Assembly (NCBI RefSeq): GCF_036231965.1
Contig: NZ_CP109499.1
Location: 4,960,001 to 5,024,000, forward strand
DNA length: 64,000 nucleotides
Direction of reading: 5' to 3'
From: Streptomyces sp. NBC_01428
GTDB lineage: Bacteria; Actinomycetota; Actinomycetes; Streptomycetales; Streptomycetaceae
Shown: in pieces, positions 6,695 through 15,056 of the stretch
How the letters are laid out: each line of letters begins with the position of its first letter
Numbering within the stretch: the stretch's first letter is position 1
Notes under the pieces: generated by a model
Told to the model about the DNA's origin: nothing
Database searches by the model: none
The model's input: only the letters and a program-made list of their open reading frames with translations
Position numbers and translations under genes: made by a program

Positions 6695-8906
6695 GCCGGC
6701 GCCTCCGGGCGTCTATGAGCATCTCCTGGACGTTCCGCAGGGGCTGGCCATCCGCGTCGGTCGCGTGTCGGGTCCACTCGCCGTCGGGGCCGAGGTGCCA
6801 GGAGGCGGTGGTGTCGGACATGCCGGTCTCCAGCAGCCTGCCGAGGGCTGCGCGGTGTGCCGGATCGGTGACCCTGACCAGCGCTTCGATCCGCCGGTCG
6901 AGGTTGCGGTGCATCATGTCGGCGCTTCCGATCCACACCTCGGGTTCGCCGCCGTTGCCGAAGGAGAAGACCCGGGAGTGTTCGAGGAAGCGGCCGAGGA
7001 CCGAACGCACCCGTATGTTCTCGGACAGGCCCGCGACGCCGGGCCGGACGGCGCAGATCCCGCGCACCCACACGTCGACCGGCACGCCGGCCTGGGAGGC
7101 GCGGTACAGCGAGTCGATGAGGGCCTCGTCCACCATCGAGTTGACCTTGATGCGGACGAACGCGGGACGCCCGGCGTTGTGGTGCTGGACCTCCTTGTTG
7201 ATCCGCGCGATCAGGCCGTCGCGCAGCGACTTGGGGGCGACCAGCAGCCGGCGGTAGGTCTCGCGGCGGGAGTAGCCGGAGAGCCGGTTGAAGAGGTCGG
7301 AGAGGTCCGCGCCGACCTGGGGGTCGGCGGTGAGCAGTCCGAGGTCCTCGTAGAGCCGGGCCGTCTTCGGGTGGTAGTTGCCGGTGCCGACGTGGGAGTA
7401 GCGGCGCAGGGTGTCGCCCTCCTGCCGGACCACGAGCGACAGCTTGCAGTGCGTCTTCAGACCGACCAGGCCGTACACGACGTGGCAGCCGGACTCCTCC
7501 AGCTTCCTGGCCCACTTGATGTTGGCCTGCTCGTCGAAGCGGGCCTTGATCTCGACCAGGACGAGGACCTGCTTGCCGGACTCGGCGGCGTCTATCAGCG
7601 CGTCGACGATCGGCGAGTCGCCGGAGGTCCGGTACAGCGTCTGCTTGATGGCGAGGACGTCGGGGTCGGCGGCGGCCTGCTCCAGGAACGCCTGCACGGA
7701 GGTGGAGAAGGAGTCGTAGGGGTGGTGCAGCAGGACGTCGCGCTCGCGCAGAGCGGCGAAGATGTCCGGCGGGGACGCCGACTCGACCTCCGCGAGATCG
7801 CGGTGGGTGCCGGCGATGAACTTGGGGTACTTCAGCTCGGGCCGGTCGAGCGAGCCGATGCCGAAGAGGCCCGTGAGGTCCAGGGGGCCGGGCAGCGGGT
7901 ACACCTCGGCCTCGGAGATCTTCAGCTCCCGTACGAGCAGGTCGAGGACGTACCGGTCGATGGACTCCTCCACCTCCAGGCGCACCGGCGGACCGAAGCG
8001 GCGCCGCATGAGCTCCTTCTCCAGGGCCTGGAGCAGGTTCTCGGCGTCGTCCTCCTCGACCTCCAGGTCCTCGTTCCGGGTGAGCCGGAACGTGTGGTGC
8101 TCCAGGACCTCCATGCCCGGGAACAGCTCTTCCAGGTGCGCAGCTATCACGTCCTCGATGGGGACGTAGCGGTTCGGGGAGGCCTCGAGGAAGCGGGAGA
8201 GCAGCGGCGGGACCTTGACGCGCGCGAAGTGGCGGTGGCCGCTGACCGGGTTGCGCACGATGACGGCCAGGTTCAGCGACAGGCCGGAGATGTACGGGAA
8301 GGGGTGCGCGGGGTCGACCGCCAGCGGGGTCAGGACCGGGAAGATCTGGTGCCGGAAGAGCGTGAAGAGCCGGGCCTGTTCCTTCTCGGTCAGCTCGCTC
8401 CAGCGGACCAGGTGGATGCCCTCCTCCGCGAGCGCGGGAGCGACGTCCTCCTGGTAGCAGGCGGCGTGCCGGGCCATGAGCTCGCGGGAGCGCGCCCAGA
8501 TCATCTCCAGGACCTCGCGGGGCTGGAGGCCCGACGCGGACTTGGTCGCGACGCCGGTGGCGATACGGCGCTTCAGGCCGGCCACCCGGACCATGAAGAA
8601 CTCGTCCAGGTTGCTGGCGAAGATCGCCAGGAAGTTGGCGCGCTCCAGCAGCGGGGTGTTCGGATCCTCCGCGAGTTCGAGCACGCGTTCGTTGAACGCC
8701 AGCCAGCTGCGCTCGCGGTCCAGGAACCGGCCCTGCGGCAGGGTGATCCCGTCCTGCACCGTGTCCTCGTACTCGTCGAGGTCGGCGTCGAGGTCGGGCT
8801 CCAGGTCGGAGACGTTGGCCGCGACGGTGTGCGGCCGGTGCGCGGCGATGGATCCGACGGACGGCTGCGGGTGCTGCACGGGTGCCTGGGCGCTTGGCTG
8901 GTTCAT
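6675..8906 (-). CDS. ppk: Polyphosphate kinase PPK1
   Basis: 743 aa from the ATG at 8906 (MNQPSAQAP). An in-frame ATG at 9074 would add 56 residues; that extension is low-complexity and crosses a palindrome, so the shorter start is preferred, though the ribosome site is weak for both. PPK1 reversibly transfers the ATP gamma-phosphate to polyphosphate. Visible landmarks are DRERSWLAFNERVLELA near the N terminus, HHPYDSF, and RYSHVGTGNYHPKTARLYED around the catalytic histidine region. ppk in streptomycetes is part of the phosphate response, which agrees with the neighbouring pst genes. Confidence 0.95.
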   Translation of the reverse strand: MNQPSAQAPVQHPQPSVGSIAAHRPHTVAANVSDLEPDLDADLDEYEDTVQDGITLPQGRFLDRERSWLAFNERVLELAEDPNTPLLERANFLAIFASNLDEFFMVRVAGLKRRIATGVATKSASGLQPREVLEMIWARSRELMARHAACYQEDVAPALAEEGIHLVRWSELTEKEQARLFTLFRHQIFPVLTPLAVDPAHPFPYISGLSLNLAVIVRNPVSGHRHFARVKVPPLLSRFLEASPNRYVPIEDVIAAHLEELFPGMEVLEHHTFRLTRNEDLEVEEDDAENLLQALEKELMRRRFGPPVRLEVEESIDRYVLDLLVRELKISEAEVYPLPGPLDLTGLFGIGSLDRPELKYPKFIAGTHRDLAEVESASPPDIFAALRERDVLLHHPYDSFSTSVQAFLEQAAADPDVLAIKQTLYRTSGDSPIVDALIDAAESGKQVLVLVEIKARFDEQANIKWARKLEESGCHVVYGLVGLKTHCKLSLVVRQEGDTLRRYSHVGTGNYHPKTARLYEDLGLLTADPQVGADLSDLFNRLSGYSRRETYRRLLVAPKSLRDGLIARINKEVQHHNAGRPAFVRIKVNSMVDEALIDSLYRASQAGVPVDVWVRGICAVRPGVAGLSENIRVRSVLGRFLEHSRVFSFGNGGEPEVWIGSADMMHRNLDRRIEALVRVTDPAHRAALGRLLETGMSDTTASWHLGPDGEWTRHATDADGQPLRNVQEMLIDARRRRRGTAAP

Positions 8907-8972
8907 GGACCCATTCTTCCGCGCCGAAGGCGAGACCGGCGCGTCGGAGAGGGCGGGCGCCAGCGCGGCGAT

Positions 8973-8986
8973 ACGGAAATTTCCGT
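8973..8986. promoter_or_regulatory. 14-bp perfect palindrome upstream of ppk
   Basis: ACGGAAATTTCCGT is a perfect palindrome and locally AT-rich in a very GC-rich gap (8907-9221, no gene supported). It lies 67 bp before the chosen ppk start and could be a regulator site. No known motif was recognised. Confidence 0.4.
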
Positions 8987-9221
8987 TCCGCTTGACTGGC
9001 GTACGCTCACTGCGCGTGGTCGTCGAGGGCTCGTTCTCCGGCGGAGGAGAAGGCTCGGGCGCGGCGGGCTGCATTCCCCGAGGGTCGCAAGGTCACCTGA
9101 ATCGATGGTTACGAGGACATGACGTGCGGGCTATCGGGGGGAGGCTCCCGGACGTCCACGTGTCCGGAAACCCGGTTCCGGCCCCCCGTACGAGTCGCGT
9201 GGGCGCCCGGGGTACCGCCGG

Positions 9222-10247
9222 TCACGCCGTGCGACGGCGCAGCAGTGTGAACGTGGCGGCCACCGCGGCCCCCGCCACGGCCAGCAGCACCCCGCTCTCC
9301 ACCAGCTGCAGGGGCCAGAAGTGGGACTCCGGGTGGACGGTCGCCCAGAAGTCGCTCAGCCGGCTGCTCTTCATGCAGGCCCGGATCTGGTCCTGTGTCT
9401 CGGAGCCGACGCAGGCCAGGTCGTTCCCGATGCGCCGCCCGTCGCTCGTGACGACGCCGTGTTCGAGGACCAGGACATCGGGCGGGAGGTCGAGAGCCGT
9501 CCGCCCGGTCATCGTCGTCGTGGGCCACAGGCTCGGCCGCAGCGCCTGCATCAGGTAGGAGAGGGCGAGCGTCGCGGCGAAGGCGGCTCCGGCGGCGGGC
9601 AGGGCCTTGCGCAGGATCAGACCGGCGAGGGCGCCGAGGGCCAGTCCGGCGAGGGCGTACGCGACGGCGGTCGGGCCGATGGAGAGATAGATGTCCGAGT
9701 CGTACCAGGCGCCGAGCAGGTTCCCGTTCCCGTCGCGGCGGACCCACACGTGGAGTAGGACGACCGCCGTGGTGCCTGCGGTGAGCAGGACCGCGGGGAC
9801 GGCGAGCTTGGCGGCGAGCCAGCGCACCGGGGTGACGGACTGGGTCCAGGCCAGCTGGGCGGTGCCGTTCTCCAGCTCGCGTCCGAGCAGCGCGGCGCCC
9901 GCCCAGGCCGCGACGGGGAGCATCAGGTACGAGAGGGCGGTGGCGACCAGGTCGAGGCCGGCGCTGTAGACGTCGTTCGTGGTCATCGCGTCGACGGTCG
10001 CGCAGTCGGGCAGGCCGTCGACGGGTGGTGCGGCGCACGGGCCACCGGCCACGCCGGCGTTCGGGGCGATGACGTACATCCAGGTCAGGACCGCGCCGGC
10101 GACGAGCAGGGCGGCGACCCACACGAGCAGCGCGGCGCGGTGCAGGCGCAGCACGGTCCAGGTCAGGCCGGAGGGGCGGAGCGGGGCCGGGGCGGGCCGG
10201 GACGGCGCGGCAGGGTCCGACGGGGGGCGCAGGGTCGGGGCGCTCAT
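9222..10247 (-). CDS. ABC-2 type transporter permease (second subunit)
   Basis: 341 aa with about six hydrophobic segments, starting at the ATG 10247 (MSAPTLRPP). ELENGTAQLAWTQSVTP followed by RWLAAKLAVPA is shared almost word for word with the preceding permease, so the two are paralogues that probably form a heterodimeric membrane unit. The start overlaps the upstream permease stop by 4 bp. Together with the adjacent ATPase this is an exporter; the substrate is unknown. A GntR/YtrA regulator heads the operon, an arrangement linked in other Gram-positives to cell-envelope stress or antibiotic defence. Confidence 0.85.
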   Translation of the reverse strand: MSAPTLRPPSDPAAPSRPAPAPLRPSGLTWTVLRLHRAALLVWVAALLVAGAVLTWMYVIAPNAGVAGGPCAAPPVDGLPDCATVDAMTTNDVYSAGLDLVATALSYLMLPVAAWAGAALLGRELENGTAQLAWTQSVTPVRWLAAKLAVPAVLLTAGTTAVVLLHVWVRRDGNGNLLGAWYDSDIYLSIGPTAVAYALAGLALGALAGLILRKALPAAGAAFAATLALSYLMQALRPSLWPTTTMTGRTALDLPPDVLVLEHGVVTSDGRRIGNDLACVGSETQDQIRACMKSSRLSDFWATVHPESHFWPLQLVESGVLLAVAGAAVAATFTLLRRRTA

Positions 10248-11197
10248 GAGGTGGACGTCCTCCTCAGGACGGCGAAGGCCGCGGCGACCAGGATCGCGGT
10301 GGCGGCCAGCAGGACGCCGGTCTCCAGGAGCTGGCGGGGCCAGTAGTCGGGGGAGGGGAGGTACTGCCGGGTGAAGCCGACGACGTCGTGCTTGGCGAGG
10401 CACGCGCGGCTCGCGTAGCAGCCCGGGTCGTGGATCTCCGCGCCGGTGGACGTGATGGCCCGGCTGCGGACGGACAGCTCGGGCTGCTGATAACTGCGCT
10501 GGAACGGCCAGAAGTTGGAGCGCACGGCGATGACGGCGTACTGGACCGCACCCGCGGCGGCGAGGGCGGGAAGCGTACGGCGCAGGGTGAGCCCGGCGAG
10601 GACACCGACGGCCAGACCGAGCAGGGGTGCGGCGACGGTGGCCGGACCGATGGAGAAGTACAGGCGCTGGGGGCCGTAGCCGGCCAGCAGCAGGTTGCTG
10701 TGGGCGGACCACAGCATCCGGTAGAGCGCGACGAGCAGGCCGGTGCCGACCGTGACGAACAGCGCGGGCACCGCGAGTTTGGCGGCGAGCCAGCGGGCCG
10801 GGCTGACGGACTGGGTCCAGGCGAGACGCGCGGTGCCGTTCTCCAGTTCGCGCGCGATCAGCGAGGTCCCCGCGAAGACGGCGACCGCGAACGAGGCGGC
10901 GTTCAGCAGGGAGGCCGGGTCGTAGAAGAGGTCGTTGTAGGCGGTGGAGAAGGGGGAGCCGATGGTGCCTGCGGTCCAGGCGTCGTCCTGCACGCCCGCG
11001 TAGCCGAAGGTGTCGAGCAGGTGCTGGGTGTGGGCGGCGCCCGGGCCGTACAGCCACAGCAGGAGGCCCGCGGTGAGCACCACGAAGGCGGTCCAGATCC
11101 ACAGGGCGGTGCGGTGCAGGCGCAGGAGCGTCCAGAGCAGCCCTCGTGGACGGGGCAGCGCGCGGCGCACGGGGGACGTCAGGGAGGTGGCGCTCAT
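10244..11197 (-). CDS. ABC-2 type transporter permease (first subunit)
   Basis: 317 aa membrane protein starting at the ATG 11197 (MSATSLTSPVRR). It has an N-terminal helix (LWIWTAFVVLTAGLLLWLYG), a long extracellular loop and a C-terminal group of helices. ELENGTARLAWTQSVSP then RWLAAKLAVPA matches its downstream paralogue. Four-base overlaps join it to the ATPase upstream and the second permease downstream, indicating stoichiometric translation. Substrate unknown. Confidence 0.85.
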   Translation of the reverse strand: MSATSLTSPVRRALPRPRGLLWTLLRLHRTALWIWTAFVVLTAGLLLWLYGPGAAHTQHLLDTFGYAGVQDDAWTAGTIGSPFSTAYNDLFYDPASLLNAASFAVAVFAGTSLIARELENGTARLAWTQSVSPARWLAAKLAVPALFVTVGTGLLVALYRMLWSAHSNLLLAGYGPQRLYFSIGPATVAAPLLGLAVGVLAGLTLRRTLPALAAAGAVQYAVIAVRSNFWPFQRSYQQPELSVRSRAITSTGAEIHDPGCYASRACLAKHDVVGFTRQYLPSPDYWPRQLLETGVLLAATAILVAAAFAVLRRTSTS

Positions 11198-12117
11198 CGG
11201 GTCACCGCCACGGGGGTCGCGGTCGTGCCGGGGGTGAGCAGCGCGGGGGTCGCGGGGGAGCGCAGGTGGGCGAGGAGCAGCTCCTCCAGCGAGGGCTGTT
11301 CGGCCTGCCAGCGGTCGTCCACGGGGCCGTCCTTGCGTATCAGGGCGGTGAGACCGCGGCCGGCCGCGCGGGATTCGACGACGAGGTGCGGGGCGAGGTC
11401 GGCGGGGGTGCCGCGGCCGGTCACCAGGGTGTGCGCGAGGAGCAGGTCGTCGAGGCCGCCCCCGAGCCGGATGCGTCCGCCGCCCAGGAGCAGCAGGTGA
11501 TCGCAGGCGTCGGCGAGTTCGGAGACGATGTGCGAGGACATCAGCACGGTGGTCCCGCGCTCGGCGGCGTCCGCCATCAGGGTGCCGAGCAGTTCGTGGC
11601 GGGCCAGCGGGTCCAGGTCGGCCATCGGCTCGTCGAGCAGCATCAGGTCGGGCCGCTTGCCCAGCGCGAGGGCGAGGGCCACGCGGGTCCGCTGGCCCCC
11701 GGACAGGCGCCTGACCTTGGTCCCCGGGTCGAGCGAGCCCTGCTCCACGATCGCGGCCGCGCACGAGGAGTCCCAGCGGGCCGGGTTGAGTTCGGCGCCC
11801 AGGCGCAGGGTCTCGGCGATGGTGAGCTGGGTGTGCAGCGGCTTGTTCTGGGAGAGGTAGGCGACGCGTTCGCGTGCCTCGGCGGGGCCGGCGCCGAGCA
11901 CGGTGAGGGTGCCGGCGGCGGGGCGCACCAGTCCGGCCGCCGCCGCCAGCAGCGTCGACTTGCCCGCGCCGTTGGGGCCGACGAGGGCGCTGACCCGGCC
12001 GGCCGGAAGGCGGAAGGAGCAGTCGTCCAGGGCCGCGGCGGAGCGCCGGCCGTAGCGCACGGTGAGGCCGTGCGCCTCGACGGCGACGCCGGGGTGGGTG
12101 GTGCGGGTGGAACTCAC
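11194..12117 (-). CDS. ABC exporter ATP-binding protein
   Basis: 307 aa. Motifs in order: Walker A GPNGAGKST (about 47-55), signature LSGGQRTRVALALALG, Walker B LMLLDEPMADLDP and the switch histidine in MSSHIVSEL. The C-terminal 90 residues form the accessory region typical of drug or peptide exporter ATPases. It is preceded by the GntR-family gene with a 4-bp overlap and followed by two permeases. It probably energises efflux of an envelope-active compound; this is inferred from context only. Confidence 0.92.
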   Translation of the reverse strand: MSSTRTTHPGVAVEAHGLTVRYGRRSAAALDDCSFRLPAGRVSALVGPNGAGKSTLLAAAAGLVRPAAGTLTVLGAGPAEARERVAYLSQNKPLHTQLTIAETLRLGAELNPARWDSSCAAAIVEQGSLDPGTKVRRLSGGQRTRVALALALGKRPDLMLLDEPMADLDPLARHELLGTLMADAAERGTTVLMSSHIVSELADACDHLLLLGGGRIRLGGGLDDLLLAHTLVTGRGTPADLAPHLVVESRAAGRGLTALIRKDGPVDDRWQAEQPSLEELLLAHLRSPATPALLTPGTTATPVAVTR

Positions 12118-12500
12118 TGGTCCCCCTTCGGGAAGTGTGCGTCCAGTACGGAGGTGAACAGCGCGGCCACGTCCTCGCGGTCCAGGCCCGCCGCGCGGGC
12201 GTCGCGCGCCCAGGCGTCGAGTTCCTCGCCGAGGGGCGAGTCGGCCGGGGCGGCGCCGAGCGTTCTGCGGACGAAGGTGCCGAGGCCGCGCCGGGCCTCG
12301 ACCAGGCCTTCGCGCTCCAGCTCGCGGTAGGCCTTCAGGACGGTGTTCGGGTTGATGGCGGTGGCTTCGACGACCTCGCGGGCTGTGGGGAGCTTGTCGC
12401 CGGGTTCGAGGAGGCCGAGGCGCAGCGCCTGCTTCGTCTGCTGGACGATCTGGACGTAGGTGGCGACGCCGCTGCGTCGGTCGATGCGGTACGCGACCAC
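12114..12500 (-). CDS. GntR family regulator, YtrA subfamily
   Basis: 128 aa from a GTG at 12500 (VVAYRIDRRSG); a GTG at 12512 is possible but sits directly against its only ribosome-like sequence. The winged helix covers about residues 10-80, with TYVQIVQQTKQALRLGLLEP, then TAREVVEATAINPNTVLKAY as the DNA-reading part. The short C-terminal tail without a metabolite domain defines the YtrA group, whose genes sit first in ABC-transporter operons and repress them. The start region lies inside a long palindrome, so the gene is very likely autoregulated. Confidence 0.88.
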   Translation of the reverse strand: MVAYRIDRRSGVATYVQIVQQTKQALRLGLLEPGDKLPTAREVVEATAINPNTVLKAYRELEREGLVEARRGLGTFVRRTLGAAPADSPLGEELDAWARDARAAGLDREDVAALFTSVLDAHFPKGDQ

Positions 12501-12507
12501 TCGGACA

Positions 12508-12543
12508 ACCACCCTTTCACTAATTGAGTAGTGAAAGGGTGGT
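12508..12543. promoter_or_regulatory. Operator palindrome of the gntR-ABC operon
   Basis: ACCACCCTTTCACT (12508-12521) and AGTGAAAGGGTGGT (12530-12543) are perfect 14-bp arms around an 8-bp AT-rich centre. The site overlaps the start of the GntR gene and is the obvious candidate binding site for its product. A dimeric GntR protein bound here would block its own operon. Confidence 0.8.
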
Positions 12544-12688
12544 GCAAGGGGGTGGCCGCCGTCAAGTCGCCCCCGCCCGCCGGGTGCCCGCGACGCCGGA
12601 ATCATGGCTCCCACCAGGCACGGAAGGCCGATCAGAAAAAACTCGCCGGAGCGTGAACCGATCGGCGGGGCTCGTCCGATGAGGGGGT

Positions 12689-13231
12689 GTGAGGGAAACG
12701 AGAAGCGACGGAGAGCTGCTGCGGGCCATCGCGGCGGACAGGGAGCGTCGCGCCTTCGAGGAGCTGTACCGGCGGTATGCGCCGTGGCTGAGAGCGCGGC
12801 TGCGCGGCCGGTGCGCCGACCCCGGGATCGTCGACGACGTCGTTCAGGAGACCTTCCTCGCGGTCTGGCACGGCTCCGCCCGCTACCGCGAGGAGGGCGA
12901 CCCGGCCGGCTGGCTGTGGCGCATCGGCTCGCGGCGGCTCGTCGATTCCCTGCGGGGGGACGGCGCGCGCGGCAGGCTGCGCGGCGCGCTGGCCCGGCTC
13001 CGGCACCGCGACGAGGTCTCGGCGGAGGAGCGTGTGCTGGCCGGCGTCGAACACGGCGACCTGGCGGGCGCGCTGACCAGGCTCTCGCCCGAACTCCGGG
13101 CGGTGCTCCAGGCCACGGTGATCGACGGGCTCAGCACCCGGGAAGCGGCCGTCCTGCTCGGCATCCCGCCGGGCACGGTCAAGACGCGGGCACTGCGTGC
13201 GCGCAAGCAGTTGCGGGAGGCCTTGGCATGA
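12689..13231 (+). CDS. ECF-type RNA polymerase sigma factor
   Basis: 180 aa from a GTG with the ribosome site GAGGGGG. Region 2 covers about 20-95 (AFEELYRRYAPWLRA, then VDDVVQETFLAVW), and region 4 covers about 120-178 (LSPELRAVLQATVIDGLSTREAAVLLGIPPGTV). It directs RNA polymerase to a small regulon. The stop overlaps the next gene's ATG (ATGA); that product has a zinc-finger-like anti-sigma motif. The upstream gap contains TGAAC (12654) and CGTC (12673), reminiscent of ECF promoters but with a short 14-nt spacer, so autoregulation is only a possibility. Confidence 0.93.
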   Translation: MRETRSDGELLRAIAADRERRAFEELYRRYAPWLRARLRGRCADPGIVDDVVQETFLAVWHGSARYREEGDPAGWLWRIGSRRLVDSLRGDGARGRLRGALARLRHRDEVSAEERVLAGVEHGDLAGALTRLSPELRAVLQATVIDGLSTREAAVLLGIPPGTVKTRALRARKQLREALA

Positions 13232-14199
13232 GCGACGACCGTCGCGGAAGCGGTGACAGCGACATGAAGGGTGACGGCGGCGTGGCCGACGGCAGCCGTA
13301 CGGGCAGGAAGGAGAGCGTGACGGGCGGCAGCGCCGGGCGCACGGCCTGGCACGTGCCCGAGGAGGATCTCCGGGCCTATGTGCAGGGCGCGTTGGAGCC
13401 GCCCCGCCTGTGGTCGACCGACACCCACCTCGCCGCGTGCGACCGGTGCCGAGCCGAACTGGCCGCGTGCAGCGACCCGGTGGCCCTGGACGCCGGCTGG
13501 GAGCGGCTCGACGCCGAGCTCGACGCCCCCCGGCCCGGCCCGGTGGAGGCGCTGCTCGTCCGGTTCGGCGTCGCCGATCACACCGCGCGGCTGCTGGCCG
13601 CCGCCCCCGTCCTGCGCCGGTCCTGGCTCGGCGCGGTCGTCGCCGTCCTCGCCATGACGGTCGCCGCGGCCAACGCGGCACGGGTCGGCGCCACTCCCAC
13701 CCTCTTCCTCGCCCTCGCCCCCCTGCTCCCCCTCGCCGGGGTCGCCGTCTCCTACGGCCCGAAGCTCGACCCGGCGTACGAGATGGCGGTGGTCTCCCCG
13801 CTCCACGGCTTCCGCCTCCTGATGATCCGTACGGTCGCGGTGCTCACGGTCGGCCTCGGACTGAACGGCGTGGCGACCCTCGCCCTCCCGTCCTACGGCC
13901 TGCGGGCCCTGGCCTGGTTGCTGCCCGCCCTCGCCCTCACCGCGAGCGGCCTCGCTCTGGCCTCCCGGCTCGGCCCCGTCCTCGCGCCCTCCCTGGTCGC
14001 GGGCGGCTGGGCCACCGTGCTGGCCGTGGCCCAGGCGACCACGGCGTCGGGCACCACCCTCGCCCCGTTCACGGCGGCCGGACAGGGCGTCGCCGGAGCC
14101 GTCGCGGTCCTCGCCGCCGCACTCCTCTACCTCGCGCGGGACCGGTTCGACACCTCGCGCCTCCCGTTCACCGACCTCACCGACAGGAACGCCGCATGA
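13228..14199 (+). CDS. Membrane-anchored zinc-finger anti-sigma factor
   Basis: 323 aa. A cytoplasmic N-terminal domain of about 120 residues holds the zinc-finger anti-sigma signature H-x3-C-x2-C in THLAACDRCRAEL. It is followed by roughly six transmembrane helices (about 130-310). It should hold the upstream ECF sigma factor at the membrane until a signal arrives. Its coupling by 4-bp overlaps to the sigma gene and to the following ABC ATPase gene is unusual and suggests that the transporter is part of the signal or the target. The sensed stimulus is unknown. Confidence 0.82.
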   Translation: MSDDRRGSGDSDMKGDGGVADGSRTGRKESVTGGSAGRTAWHVPEEDLRAYVQGALEPPRLWSTDTHLAACDRCRAELAACSDPVALDAGWERLDAELDAPRPGPVEALLVRFGVADHTARLLAAAPVLRRSWLGAVVAVLAMTVAAANAARVGATPTLFLALAPLLPLAGVAVSYGPKLDPAYEMAVVSPLHGFRLLMIRTVAVLTVGLGLNGVATLALPSYGLRALAWLLPALALTASGLALASRLGPVLAPSLVAGGWATVLAVAQATTASGTTLAPFTAAGQGVAGAVAVLAAALLYLARDRFDTSRLPFTDLTDRNAA

Positions 14200-15056
14200 T
14201 CCCCACCGTCTCCGCCTCCGGCCTGAGCCTCCGCTTCGGAGGGACGCGCGCGCTCGACGACGTCTCGCTGCGCCTCGGCGACGGCGTCACCGGCCTCCTC
14301 GGGCCCAACGGCGCGGGCAAGACCACCCTGTTGAGGGTGCTCGCCACCGCCGTACCGCCAGACCGGGGCGCCTTCATGGTCCTCGGACACGACCCGGGCA
14401 CCACCGCGGGACGTCTGGACGTCCGCCGGGCCCTGGGTTACCTCCCACAGACCCCCGGATTCCACCAGGACTTCTCCGCCTTCGAGTTCGTCGACTACGT
14501 GGCGATCCTCAAGGAGCTGACCGACCGCACCGCCCGGCACCGCGAGGTGCGGCGCGTGCTGGAGGCCGTCGACCTCTCCGACGTGCGCGGCAAGCGCATC
14601 AAGCGACTGTCCGGCGGGATGCGCCAGCGGGTCGCGCTGGCAGCCGCACTCGTCGGCGACCCCGGATTCCTCGTCCTCGACGAGCCGACCGTCGGGCTCG
14701 ACCCCGAACAGCGGATGCGCTTCCGTGAGCTGATCGCCCAGGCGGGAGAAGGACGCACCGTCCTGCTCTCCACCCACCAGACCGAGGACGTCGCGATGCT
14801 CTGCCACCGCGTGATCGTCATGGCGGGCGGCCGCATCCGCTTCGAGGGCACCCCGGCCGAGCTGACCGACCGCGCCGCCGGCCATGTCTGGAGCAGCACC
14901 GAGCGCGACCCGGCCGCCAGAGCCGGATGGCGCACCGGCACGGGAACCTTCCGCAACGTCGGCGACCCTCCCGAAGGCGCCGACCTCCTCGAACCGACCT
15001 TGGAAGACGGCTATCTGCTCACCCTCGACGGTGAGCGCGCGGAGGTGGCGGCATGA
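14196..15056 (+). CDS. ABC transporter ATP-binding protein of the ECF operon
   Basis: 286 aa. Walker A is GPNGAGKTT, the signature is LSGGMRQRVALAAALVG, Walker B is FLVLDEPTVGLDP and the switch histidine is in LSTHQTEDV. The ATG overlaps the anti-sigma stop (ATGA), and the stop overlaps the next gene's ATG in the same way. The C-terminal 60 residues beyond the switch region are a variable accessory piece. It probably drives the membrane protein encoded next. Confidence 0.92.
   Translation: MIPTVSASGLSLRFGGTRALDDVSLRLGDGVTGLLGPNGAGKTTLLRVLATAVPPDRGAFMVLGHDPGTTAGRLDVRRALGYLPQTPGFHQDFSAFEFVDYVAILKELTDRTARHREVRRVLEAVDLSDVRGKRIKRLSGGMRQRVALAAALVGDPGFLVLDEPTVGLDPEQRMRFRELIAQAGEGRTVLLSTHQTEDVAMLCHRVIVMAGGRIRFEGTPAELTDRAAGHVWSSTERDPAARAGWRTGTGTFRNVGDPPEGADLLEPTLEDGYLLTLDGERAEVAA

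Noticed and set aside
12654..12676. TGAAC...CGTC as an ECF autoregulatory promoter
   Set aside because: The 14-nt spacer is shorter than the usual 16-17 nt; not listed as a feature.
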